From NCBI RefSeq assembly GCF_034190915.1, contig NW_026947485.1:29463519-29527518 (forward strand): a stretch of 64,000 nucleotides of DNA, written 5' to 3'. A model generated the notes under the pieces. It ran no database searches. It was not told the DNA's origin and saw only the letters and a program-made list of their open reading frames with translations. Numbering within the stretch: the stretch's first letter is position 1; every line of letters begins with the position of its first letter. The translations under genes and the position numbers were made by a program. Positions 29,221 through 39,995 of this stretch are shown here, one piece after another. The stretch is from Cavia porcellus. Lineage: Eukaryota; Chordata; Mammalia; Rodentia; Caviidae.

Positions 29221-31063
29221 TCACTCGTCTTTTGCTCTGTCCTTGTTGATTTTCTTCATTTTCATCCTGCGGTTCTGGAACCAGATCTTGACCTGCCTCT
29301 CCGTGAGGTTGAGCAGCCGTGCCACCTCGTACCTGCGGTCCCTGGTGAGGTACATGTTGAACAGAAACTCTTTCTCCAGTTCCAGCGTCTGGTGTTTGGT
29401 GTAGGGGCAGCGCTTCTTCCGCGTGGAGCGTGCATGGAGCCAGTTGGCCGCTGGATTATCTGCAGGGAGAGAGACACTAGGTTTAGGAGGAGGAGAAGCA
29501 CCCTAGCTGGGTCCAGGGGAGCCTCCTGGGGCCTCTGATCAAAGTGCAGCTTGCCGTTCAATTGGTTGGGGAACGCTGCCCAGCCTGCGACACAATGGGA
29601 CCCTGGCAGACAGACTCACAGACGGTCACTTACAATTGCACGCAGTAAAACCTCGGCCCTCCTCCCCTCCGCTGCCCTTTCTCCTCCTCTGTCTGTCCCT
29701 CCTGTCCTTTCTCCCACTCTTTGCGCACTGAGGGGAGAATGAAGCGGGTAAACAGGTCTCCTTTGTGGCACGCAGAGAGAAACCCCGCTGCCCTGTGTTA
29801 GAGGAGCAAGATTAATACTTCGTTTCTCTCCGTGTCTTCCCTTCTGCAGCCTTCCCTCCACCCTCGCTACTCCTAATTTGACCTTCCTGGAGGCCGTGGG
29901 AGCTAAGCGGGCCTGCAGGGTGCCCTCAGTTCTTTGATCAGGTCTCCAGTGTATTTGAATAATCTGGCAAAGGGATCCTCGTGGCCCGCTCGCCCGCAGC
30001 CTCAATTTGGGCAGGATTTACGCCACCGGCTGAAGGCGAGAAGTCGAGGGAATCGGCGTCTCCCCCAGTGTCCCGGGTCGGTTGCCCCGGCCGGCCAGCG
30101 CTGCAGCCGCGGCTCGCAAGCAATCTAGCCGCACAAAAGACTCCGTTGTGCTGCTTTCGAAGAACGGCCCGAAGTATCTCTGTTCTAAGCCTGGGCAGCC
30201 AAGGAGAGGGGCGGCCAGTCTGGGCTCCGTCCGAGGCGCCCGCCCCGCCCCCTCTGGCTGCAGAGGCCTCCTCCCCTTCCCCCGGTCCTGCAGGCTTGTT
30301 CGTCACAGTTCTCTGGATTTGGGGCCCTATCTGAAGTGTTCCAAACACCAATTACTGGCTCTCGGCCCCAGCTTGGGAGGCTCCCAGCGAAGACAAGGCA
30401 GGCTCCAGAGAAAGCTGGTGGGCCGGCAGATCCCGGTGGCCGGCGTGGAGGCGGCGGCTGGTTTGGAAGGAGAAGACACTTACTGGGATCGATGGGGGGC
30501 TTGTCTCCGCTGCTGTCATTCTCAGCATTGTTTTCGGAAAAGGCGCCTTCGTTGGGTTGTTTTTCTCTATCAACTGAAGGAGAACCACAAGCATAGTCAG
30601 TCAGGGACAAAGTGTGAGTGTCAAGCGTGGGACAGTCACCCCTTCTGGCCGACAGCGGTTCAGGTTTAATGCCATAAGGCCGGCTGGAGGGCAAGCCCGC
30701 GAAGGAGAGCGCGCCTGGCGCGGGCTCCAGCCAGGAGCGCATGTACCTGCCGTCTGGCGCCGCCGCCGCCACGGGCGCCTGGGGGTGCACGTAGGGGTGG
30801 TGGTGATGGTGGTGATACACCGCGGCGGGCACGGCGTTGGCGCCCGCCGCGTGCACCGGGTTCCAGGAGGCGCCGAACACCGCCGCCTTGGACTGGAAGC
30901 TGCAGGGGCTGAAGTCGGGGTGCTCGGCCAGCGCCGCAGCCTGCCGAGGAGGCTGGCCCAGGGCCCCGGGTGCGTAGCGGCCGGCGCCCAGCTCGTCGGC
31001 GGCGTCCGCGCCCAGCAGGAACGAGTCCACATAGTAGTTGCCCAAGGTCCCGGTGGTGGCCAT
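29221..31063 (-). CDS. HOXA9: HOXA9 homeobox protein; join(29221..29459, 30484..31063)
   Basis: HOXA9 is an Abd-B-class nuclear transcription factor of lumbo-sacral, limb and haematopoietic stem-cell programmes. Exon 1 (30484-31063) starts [18 protein letters not shown], has a His6 run near residue 84, and ends GATCCCA|GTAAGT. Exon 2 (29221-29459) follows CTGCAG; the split codon restores Asn194. The tryptophan of ANWLHA (W200) is the short PBX-contact motif. The homeodomain is about 206-265 ([34 protein letters not shown]), ending INKDRAKDE. The joined protein is 272 aa, equal to human. The intron is 1024 bp. In mammals HOXA10-HOXA9 read-through transcripts are known, and the same intron phase (1) in both genes permits splicing between them. 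Confidence 0.97.
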
Positions 31064-31270
31064 TGCCGTGCCCCGCGCGTGGCCGGCCCGGCCCGACCCG
31101 CGGAAATTATGAAACTGCAGATTTCATGTAACAACTTGGTGGCACCGGGGCGGGGGAAGTACAGTCACCTAATAAGTTGCCGGCGCCCGCGCCCCCATTG
31201 GCCGCGCGCGTCACGTGCCCGCCCGGCAGAACAATAACGCGTAAATCACTCCGCACGCTATTAATGGCCC
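31064..31270 (-). promoter_or_regulatory. HOXA9 promoter region
   Basis: Directly upstream of HOXA9 are an inverted CCAAT box (CCCATTGGCC near 31196), CACGTG (31212-31217), an ACGCGTAAA element and ATTAATGG (31260). No TATA box is placed correctly. The CCAAT plus CACGTG pairing resembles the elements near HOXA7 and in the HOXA11 intron. Confidence 0.45.
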
Positions 31271-34150
31271 GGTGTTTTGCAGTCATAATTTTTATAGCAA
31301 AAGCCATATGTTTTTATGCAAAGGGATCGCGCCGTTCCACGATCGGGTTTGTTTTAATTGTGGCCAACGAAGATTAAAAGATCAAATTTGGCTTTGCCTC
31401 TGGACGCTCCCCCCACCCACCCACTTCTTAAGCGGACTATTTTATATCACAATTAATCACGCCATCAGGAAGGCGCGGGTCCCGCGTGTGAGTGTGGCCG
31501 GCGGAGCCCCTCACATAAAATTAGACAATAATTGAAGCCATAAAAAAGCAGCCAAATCGCATTCTCGCTCTACTGTATTTAAATCTATATTTATGATATT
31601 TCATAAGGAGTTATTGTTTCAGAAGCCACGCAGGCTGGTTGGAAGTCGGGAACGACCAACAGATTCGTTTGCCTTTGCCATGGCTTCCAGCTGTAAAAAT
31701 TTATGAGGACTTGGAAAGGTTAAATTAGACTGTTGTGTTTGGTTGGCGAGCTCCCTGTAAATAATCCCTGTGGTCCTCTGGAGATGCACCGTTTCCCCAT
31801 TCTGCCGGCCGCAAAAAGTCAAATTCAACGCAGTATGCGTCTCCAAGAGCAGCCACCGTCGCTGCCAGAGAGCGGGGTGGACTGGCCACTGAGGGGGTCC
31901 AGCCTCGTGTGGACCCCACAGCCTGCGATGCTGGTGAGCCAGCGCCCAGACACCCCTGAAGGTTGCCCTTGTTTCTCAAGTGGGGAACGCGGAGGACCTG
32001 GGAGGGAGAGAACAAGCAGCTACCCTCACCGGGAAGGATTTGAGGGTCTGGTTGTGCCACATGCTGGGTCCTGGCCCACAACCTCCGCCAGGCGCCAGGC
32101 GTATGGTGTTCCTACTCAGCTGGGATTTACCATCCCCAGGCAGAGGCGGCTTAGCAACCCGGCCCTGTAATGCATCCTTGAAAGCCCTAATGCTGAAGTC
32201 TGCAACCCTTCTCACGCTGTTGGAACCCAAGCTGGGAAAAAGAAAAAGCAGGCAGCATCAATGGAAGGCGAATTCTGCTTGCTAAAAGGCAGCTCCCGCA
32301 GAGGGGAGCATGCGGGTCCAGCGGCTGGGCAGCCCGCACTGGAGCTGCCTGTCCAGGGCCCAGGTGAGCCCTTCGGGGATCCCTCCATCACTGCTCACCC
32401 AGGGACTCGTCTTGGTTATCCAGGGAATCAAGCAACTCGGTGGAGTTTTACAAGGCCCAAAGCAAAGCAGCTGCAGCTCAAGTCCAGGGCTAGAAATTAA
32501 AACGGGGAGGGGCAGGGGCATTGACTTTAATCCCATGCTTTGGCCTGGCCAAATTGGGAAGGTTATTTCTCACCCCTTACAGTCTTTGGGGGTGAGACCA
32601 AATGAAAAGACTGCAACCACTTTTGTTAATTGGAAGGGGGGAAATCCACCCCATTTCTGAAAGAAAGCCACGGTCCTAGAAACGGGGTAATTAAATTCAC
32701 GTGTGAATACTGTGCCTGCAGGAGTGTGTTTCTCATTAGTCCACTTTCCTGGCTGCAAGGCCAGCGGCCTCAGTCATTTCCAGCTCTCTCCCCTTCCTTT
32801 TGCCTTCATTTTCACCAGTAGTTCAAATAATTCCTCCTTCCAAACACCCTTATTCTGAGCAGAGTCAGGGACCCCTAAACGTTAGTCTCTATTCTGAGAG
32901 AGGCCGAAAAGCTACTCAAATACCAAATACCACCCGGGAGCCCCTTCCTCCACCGGAGCTCCAAGCGGCTGCCACAGTGAACTCCGACGTGGCCTGTCTC
33001 AGCTGCCTCAGCCTCCCCACACCCCTAGTAATTTTCCTTCCTGGTAAATTCCTCATCATCATCCTCACCCTCATGGCAGCCCTAGGTGTCCAGCAGTCCA
33101 CAGGGGACCGAGATTTCCATTTAAAAATAAACCTTTGAAGAAAATTTTGCTCCTAATTGTAATTGTCTGTAAGCAGCAGGCCGAGCATGCCTGGCTGCTT
33201 GTTCCACTTTGTACCCAGAGAAGACACAGCTTATTTTTAGTATTTTTAAAAAGCAAAGGCTGTCGTTAGTCCGCGAATAAAATAGGAATATTAAATAATT
33301 AACAGGCATCGAATGTTAACCAGCTATTACCGGTACTGAGAAGCAGGAAAACTTCACTAATCCAAATATTGTCCCTCTGGAACCAAGAGATTTGGAGTCA
33401 GAATATTTAGACTTTTGTGCCTTTTATTTTGAAAGTGAAAGGGATTGCACATGCACAAAGAAATAATAAATGGATGTAATTACAAACCACCCCTTCTCCA
33501 CTGAGAGTTTCCCCAAAACTTTGATCTCTGAAATAAACTTAATACTCTGGTCTGGAAAATGCCAGAGAGGAATCAGGGAAGCGGGTGTCCCGGACTTTCA
33601 GATAACAGGTTGGCAGACTGAGCAACAAAAACAATTCCCAGCCCCCAGCCTGAGCTGGGAAGGGAAGCACAGCGCTGCGGCCAAGGGTCTGAAGGCAAGT
33701 CTATGTGTATGTTGGGGGAAGGGACAGTTTGTTTTCCGTAGTTAAGAATAATAGGCTGGCTCCCATCAGTAGATTGCAACTTAGAACAAGGGCTCAAGTT
33801 TGCATCCCAATGACTCACGAATTTTGAGTTTCCTTCACCTATTTGAAATACGGGCTCTTGGGTTCTTTTCTGCAGCACAGAGCTGTACAAGGTGGCTATA
33901 TTCAACACACTGGAACCTGACGCCACTGCCAAGCACGCAGTCAAGCTTTGCCTTAGCAAGTCTCCTTCACTGAGATCAAAACCCGAGTTAGGACTGGCAG
34001 GCCTGGAGAAGCATGCAAGGAGCTTCCGGGCAAGTGGAGCTCCCTGAGTAGCCACGCTCTCCACGGAGCCCGGCTGGGCCTCAGCGCTCATTTCCAGAAT
34101 GCTGACAAAGGTCTCTCTGCCCTTTGGTGTGGGCATACAAAGACGCCGCG
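31271..34150. other. HOXA9-HOXA10 spacer (HOXA9 side)
   Basis: The first 350 bases are a strong candidate conserved non-coding block, rich in homeodomain cores: TTTTTATAGC, TTTTTATGC, GCCATAAAA at 31537 and TTTATGATATTTCATAAGG at 31591. From 31.7 to 34.1 kb there is unique sequence with no convincing exon, and a CACGTG at 32698. Confidence 0.45.
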
Positions 34151-34165
34151 GGTGCCCCCTAATCG
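34151..34165 (-). promoter_or_regulatory. CTCF-type motif, HOXA9/HOXA10 interval
   Basis: The minus strand reads CGATTAGGGGGCACC. It matches the AGRKGGCR core fully, with two mismatches in the 5' flank, and has the same orientation as the other proximal sites. Confidence 0.45.
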
Positions 34166-35015
34166 GGTCTCCCAGGCAGCCGCAGGCGACCCGCGGAAGA
34201 AGAACGCAAGGCCGCCGCCATCCGGTCGTGATCATAACCGAGGCCTTGTCGGCCCAGAGGCACACCAGGCCAAACCCCACGGTCCTGGACAGTCGCCCCA
34301 CGCAGGCCCTTCCTCGGCAGACTCGGACTTTCAGTTGAGCGCGAAGAGAAAAATGGGACCGTCAGACTTTCCCTTTGCTGGCCTCCTCCCCTTCGGACAG
34401 GATGATTTGGAAAGGGGAGAAGGCGATCTAGAAAGAGAACCGGGACAGAGACAGATGAAAGAAGAAGAAAACAAAGAAGGAAGGAAGGGGTAAAGAAAGA
34501 ACAAATAAAAGAAAAAGGAGGGCGGAAGAAAAGGGACCGAGGACACACTGGGAGCAGAGGGCCTGCTTGCGGAGACGACAAGGCCATGATCCCAGTCCCG
34601 GACACCGTGCTCCTCCTGTCTCGGCCTGGGTCTCCACAGGCAAAGGAATCTCTCAACTCACACCCCAGATCGGGGCGTGTGTCTGTTGCAGCCTCGCAGG
34701 AGAGAGGCGCGGAGCGGGCCGGGCGCAGGGCTACAGTAGGGACGCTCCGGATGGGCGCCAGCGCCCCTGACCTTGAATGGCCCGAGGCCCAGAATTCTTA
34801 CCACGCCCCCGGCGTCCGCGGAGGAGCGGTTAACCTGACCGTACCTGCTCCGGCCGGGGCGGGGGGAGGGGGCCGGCGGCTGGCACGCTGCTGGGGCGGA
34901 CCGAGGTTCCTGCGCAGGAGAGCCGAGGTTGCCCCGCGGGCCTGGCATCACCCGGGCCTGCATGCCCCGCCCGGCCGGGCCCGGCCCCGCGCGCGCAGGT
35001 ACCTGGAGACGATTT

Positions 35016-35099
35016 CAACTGAAGTAATGAAGGCAGTGTCGTGCTGTCGAGAGAAAGGTGGATCCCAACAACAGGAAACTACCTAAATCACCGACCAGT
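35016..35099 (-). ncRNA. MIR196B: mir-196b precursor hairpin
   Basis: The minus strand from 35099 to 35016 equals the 84-nt human mir-196b stem-loop as I remember it. The 5p arm, beginning UAGGUAGUUUCCUG, is at 35064-35085. The 3p arm, beginning UCGACAGCACGA, is at 35029-35050. The arms pair across the intervening loop. It lies between HOXA9 and HOXA10 in the same orientation as the Hox genes. Seed matches occur in the HOXA5, HOXA7 and HOXA9 3'UTRs. Confidence 0.97.
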
Positions 35100-35129
35100 T
35101 CTGGTGCTGCCCGCGCGGGGCCGCCTCGC

Positions 35130-35164
<35 letters not shown>
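35130..35164. repeat. (CCG)n trinucleotide tract next to mir-196b
   Basis: About 11.7 uninterrupted CCG units, 30 bp upstream of the mir-196b hairpin in the transcribed direction, where it would read (CGG)n in the primary transcript. Confidence 0.9.
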
Positions 35165-35166
<2 letters not shown>

Positions 35167-35720
35167 GGTCGCCGCCAAGGAGAGACCCCGGAGACCGCGC
35201 CGCCCAGCACCGCCGCTGCCACCGAGCGCCCTGGGCCTCCGCGAACCGGGCAGGAAGGGGGAAGCCACGGGCCCAGGAGGTGAGCCCGGGAGCGCGGGGG
35301 ACAGCAGGCAGGGCCGGGGTAGGGGAGGCAGAGGCGGGAGAGAGAAGGAAGGGGAAGCCGGCGAGAAGAGGGCAGAGGAGCAGCGCCCCGGTCCCCGAGC
35401 CCGCAGCCGCCATCCACCGAACCGCGCAGCGACTCCGCAGCGCCGAGGCCGTCGCCCAGCCGGGTCCTCGGTCTGGCGCCCGCGCTCGCTCCCCGCGGCC
35501 GCTCGCTCCCCCTCCCTCCCTCCTAGACGCCCGCCCGCGGAGGCGCGCGCTCCCGCGCCCCCTCCCCCGAGCGGCGCGCCCCCACCTCCGCAGAGCAGGA
35601 AACGCGTGGCCCCGCCGGGGGCCGCCAGGTGGGGGAGGCCGTGCTGGGGGAGGGGGCGGCCCCGGCGGATCCCGGCCCCCCGGCCCGGTCCACCTAACCG
35701 CTGCCGAAGGCACTAGTGAT

Positions 35721-36109
35721 GCGCTCTGGGCCTGGCCTGCTCCTGGGACTTAAGTCATCTGGGAGTTGGGCACCCGCAAAATAACTGGCCTCTGAGAGCC
35801 TCTCTGGGGCTTCAGAAAGAAATCCTGTTTAGCTTCCTCTATCTGTGCAGCTCCCCTCTCAACTGAAACCACTAGTCCAAGACAGCCACAATCCAGATAT
35901 ACTAGCAAGTCATAAAACTGAACAAAAGCCGACAAACCTTAGGGCACCAGGGCTATAGGGCCCAGACAAATTACGACCGTCTAGGTAATATTTAAATAGA
36001 TGCCTAAAGTAATTGCAGGGGGCTCAGGCTAGTACTCCTGTTGTAAAAGTGGTGGACGGGATACAGTGGAAGGTGAAGATAAGAAGTCAAAAAAGAGGTA
36101 AAATTAAAA
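35721..36109. other. Spacer between mir-196b island and HOXA10 3' end
   Basis: Unique sequence without a visible gene. Confidence 0.4.
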
Positions 36110-36126
36110 AGCTTCATTCCACAGCT

Positions 36127-36132
36127 TTTATT
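36127..36132 (-). terminator. HOXA10: HOXA10 polyadenylation signal
   Basis: AATAAA on the minus strand, 1.24 kb past the HOXA10 stop. The 3'UTR would be about 36110-37369. I saw no miR-196 seed match in it. Confidence 0.65.
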
Positions 36133-37369
36133 CTATAAGAACATAAACATCGTCTTTTTTCCACGCACAGCAGCAATACAATATTAATTTATTCTGATTT
36201 AAGATTAGAATAGAGCTAGCACTAACATTTATAATAATGATAGAATGCATTTGCTTAAAACAAGATTGGCAATTTTTCATAATAATAGACATTTATACAG
36301 ATTTGTATTTATAGTTTTTTCTTTTTCTGCACCTACAGGTTTGACCCTTTTATGCATGTTACTTCACAGTATAAAGGAAATCCAAACAATGTCTCCCTTC
36401 TCTAGTTTATTCGTTTGCCCCAGCCATCCTAGGCTTCCATGAATTTCAGAAAGCCCCCCCAAAAAAGTGAATAAAAAAAAACTCCACAAGATAGGGAGAA
36501 TTGTGATGTGCTTTTCGAGTGTTACCAGTGGTAACGATTTTAATGACAAAAATTCCACTAATTCCACATTTATAAACAAAACTACATTATTTATCAACAG
36601 CCAGAAGGATACGGAAATTCAGAGGTAAATGAAACATTTCAGTCAGGCAATGCAAGACCTTACAAAACTGGAAGAGAAGTTTCCTTCTCTTGGTCACTTT
36701 TTTCTTATAAAGCTAGGATATCTTACAGAGGAAGGAAAAATTAATCTTTCTGACTCTCTTGCTTTTTCAATCAGCCAAAGTCAAGCCCCTAGTGCCAACC
36801 TGCATATCCATGCCTGCATGCCTTTCTCTTGGCCAAGGAAGAAAGGAAGAAAGAAAAAAAGAAACCCAGGGGCCTGCATCCCCTGATTAAACACAGCCCA
36901 GCACTCCACGCAGGCATGCCCGGTGGTGGCTCCTTGCACCATTGACCTCAGGCCAGACACCTCTGCGCCGACAATGAGATCTCGGCCTTCCCGCTTAGGT
37001 TTGCCCAGGACCAGGCAGGAAACCAGCTCTGTAGAAGAGGACAGGGGCCATTTCAAGCAGTGGGACCTGGAGACAGCAAACCCAATCCATTCAGGACTTG
37101 ACACTTAGGACAATATCTACCTCTATAGAATTTAGCGCGATATGGCTTTTTCCCCCAGAAAACAAGTAAACCAGCACCAAGCAAACAGACAAAGAAACAA
37201 AAAATCAGAACAAACCATCCCTGCACAGATGTAACTGCCTGGAAGATGGCGAGTGTGGGAGAGAGGACTAGGGCTCCGGCACAGGTGCGAGTTCGGGGCA
37301 GAGGCTGAAGACAGAGGGAGGGGACCGGCGTTCTGGAGGCAGAACAAAACAGCGTCGCCTGCAGCTTCA

Positions 37370-39794
37370 TCAGGAAAAATTAAAGTTGGCTGTGAGCTCT
37401 CGGATCCGGTTTTCTCGGTTCATTTTCTTCAGTTTCATCCTGCGGTTCTGAAACCAGATTTTCACTTGTCTGTCCGTGAGGTGGACGCTGCGACTGATCT
37501 CTAGGCGCCGCTCTCGAGTAAGGTACATGTTGAACAGAAACTCCTTCTCCAGCTCCAGCGTCTGGTGCTTCGTGTAGGGGCAGCGCTTCTTCCGGCCGCT
37601 CTTTGCCGTGAGCCAGTTGGCTGCGTTTTCGCCTTTGGAATTGCCTGGCGTTTAAGAGAATATGGAGGGGAAGGTTAAGTCCAGGCCATGCGGGCTGCAC
37701 GTGGAGTGAATTCGGGTTGTCTTTCCCGTAAGAGGCATGGCCCAAGTCACACACAGAAAGGGTTGTGCCCTCCTTTGGAGAACAAGCCATTCTTCCAAAA
37801 CTCGTGGCAAAATTGCAAAATTGAGTGGGCCTTCAGTCTACACCCCCCTCCTAATTTAATTTTTTTCTCCATTTTCCCTCCCTTAAACACCTGTTTTATC
37901 ACAAAGCTGCAGGGATGCTTATAGAATGAAAGGCCTGGCAAGGCAGGCTGTACATCTTGAACTTAACGCCTTTCTTTGCATCTTGCCCTATGGCACGCGA
38001 GGACTTCCTGCAGCCCCTAGACTGGGGGATGAGGGGTGCTTACTTGGATGGGGGGCCAGAAACTCAGCTGCCTCATTCCAGTCCCCTCATTACCCTAGAC
38101 CTGATGAGGCAAAGAAGGGCTCTCCGGGAATGCATGAAAAACTGATTCTGAGTTCAGGGAACCTTCCGAGCATCTCTCCAAGAGCCAGGGGTGTGCAGCT
38201 GGGCGATTCTGAGTTCCAGGGAAAACGGAATGGCCCCTCTCTGGCTTTCAGTACAGGGCCCCTGGCGTCCGAGCAGGATTTGCTTTTTCTTCTCGCAACA
38301 AGGGTTCCCGCCCCTCCAGCAACTTTGAAAAAGACATGGGGGATCGTAAACTCGAACTTCGCCGGTTAATGGGCTTATTTATTGGCGCTGGCGGCTGCTT
38401 ATTTTGGATGCCTTACAAACATCCGTGCTATCTGCGGGGCGAGCCACTTTTCCTCCCTCCCCCTCCCCCCGCGTGGGCCGCGCCGTGCAGGCTGGGCCCG
38501 GACCATGGCTTGGGGTGCTCCGTGCCACCAGGAAGAGCATGCACAAGAGGGGGGCTGCTCGCTGGTGTCGTCTCCTCCAGTCAGGGTGAGCTGGGGCCAG
38601 CGCTGAGGACGTCTTGGTGTGCGGCGCTAAGCCGGACATGAATTTTTACTGCGTCCCCACGCCCAAATATTAAAAAGCAAGTTCACAAGGTCAGCCTGCC
38701 TGCAGCTTGGGCCAAGGCCGGCGGCTGCTGCGCGGGCTCCTGGTTCTCCACTCCTTCCTTTGCTTGAGTCTGCCTGCGTGTGCCCTCCTTACTGAGCCCT
38801 CTGGCGCGTCCCGCTTACCCAGGGAGTCCTTCTCCGGCGAGGCTTTGCTGCTCTCGGAAGGGGCCGGGGAGAGCTCCTCCGCCGCCGAGGATGACGCGTG
38901 CGCCTCCTCGTCGCCCTGCGAGCCCCCGCCGCCGCAGACCAGCCTGGGGGGCGGCGGGGAATCGAGGGCTCGCTCCTTCCGAGCCGCCTCGGCCGAGCCG
39001 GAGGCGAGAGCAGGCGGCGGGTCGAAGCCGCGCCCGGGGGGCTGCGCCGGGAAGGGGCCGGCGCCGAGCTGCTGCGCGCCGCCGCCGCCGCCGCCGCCGC
39101 CGCTGCCGTAGCCCTTGGCCGTGCCGTAGGCCTGGGAGAGGCGGAAGTAGCCGGGCACCGGCACCCCGCCGGAGGGGCCCAGCGCGCAGCCGTCGGGCGG
39201 CGGGCCCCGCGGGAAGGAGGCCAGGTCTGCGGCCGCGGCCGAGCCTTTGGGGCATTTGTCCGCCGTGTCGTAGAGGCAGTAGGAGCTCTCTTCTTTGATG
39301 TTCTGCGCGAAGGAGCACGAGGTGGCCGGTGGCGGGGGCTGGGGTGGCTGCGGCGGGGGCGGCGGCGGCTGCTGGGGCTGCTGGGGCTGCGGCGGCCCCT
39401 CGGGCGGCTCCATCCGGCAGGAGCGGGGCGCGTCCAGCCACAGGTCTAAGGGCGCGGGCGCGTAGCCGTGCGCCCCCGGCCCCAGGCCCCCGCCGCCGCC
39501 CCCGCCGCCCGGCGACGCCGCCTCATTGCGCTTGCCGCCCAGTGCGGGGAAGAGCCCGCAGCTCTGCAGCCCGTAAGGCAGGTCGGCGGAGGGCGGCAGG
39601 TAGACCCCGCCGTGAGCGTAGTAGCCGCCGCCGCCGCCCCCCGCGCCACCGCCGCCGCCACCGCCACCCGCCTCGCCTCTGCCCGAGCTGATGAGCGAGT
39701 CGACCAAAAAAGAGTTCGCGGCGGGGCTCTCGGAGCATGACATTGTTGTGGGATAATTTGGCGAAGGGAGCAGATAGCCCTTTCTGGCTGACAT
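37370..39794 (-). CDS. HOXA10: HOXA10 homeobox protein; join(37370..37644, 38819..39794)
   Basis: HOXA10 is an Abd-B-class nuclear transcription factor needed for uterine identity, lumbar patterning and myeloid development. Exon 1 (38819-39794) starts [18 protein letters not shown]. It contains Gly tracts (about 43-57 and later), a Gln/Pro-rich stretch (about 130-152) and a Ser-rich acidic region before the donor CTGG|GTAAGC. An internal Met18 (MSCSES) could also initiate. Exon 2 (37370-37644) follows CGCCAG, and the split codon restores Gly326 ([11 protein letters not shown]). W336 is the PBX-contact Trp. The homeodomain is about 342-401 ([26 protein letters not shown]), ending LTANFNFS. The joined length is 416 aa versus 410 in human; the difference is in low-complexity tracts. 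The intron is 1174 bp. A short isoform encoding mostly the homeodomain is known in human. Confidence 0.97.
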
Positions 39795-39839
39795 TTCTTG
39801 TGCAAAACATGCTGAATACGATTAGCAATCCCCCCGCAC

Positions 39840-39995
39840 CGCGGCGGGCGCCCACAGCCAATCCCGAGCCAGAGTTGCCGCGCGACCACTCCCAGTTTGG
39901 TTTCGTAGGCGCGGGGCCGCTCTCTGAGGGCGCCCTCGGAGCCCGCGATTGATATAAATATGTAATCTGTATTGATGGAGCAGGAGACGCACGCG
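39840..39995 (-). promoter_or_regulatory. HOXA10 proximal promoter
   Basis: Upstream of the ATG are a CCAAT sequence (GCCAATCC at 39857) and an A/T block at 39947-39977 with two TTGAT/ATCAA half-sites around ATATAAATATG. That arrangement resembles PBX-HOX composite sites plus a weak TATA. Activity is inferred. Confidence 0.35.

Larger units (their letters stand above)
34550..35720. promoter_or_regulatory. CpG island around mir-196b
   Basis: Dense CpG and GC-rich sequence flank the microRNA hairpin on both sides, including a (CCG)n tract. It is the likely promoter region of the pri-mir-196b transcript and possibly of a divergent plus-strand RNA (HOXA10-AS in human lies here). The long open frames on both strands are compositional. 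Confidence 0.55.

Noticed and set aside
35058..35753. Long plus-strand open frame (231 codons) across the mir-196b CpG island
   Set aside because: The composition is Pro/Arg/Ala/Gly as expected from GC-rich DNA and the (CCG)n tract. It overlaps mir-196b, and an equally long frame exists on the other strand.
37380..37790. 136-codon minus-strand open frame over HOXA10 exon 2
   Set aside because: It is frame-shifted relative to the homeodomain and lacks WFQNRR. The correct frame ends at 37370 in NFNFS.
38780..39700. Several long open frames overlapping HOXA10 exon 1 on both strands
   Set aside because: They are shadows of a GC-rich exon. Only the frame with [12 protein letters not shown] matches a real protein.
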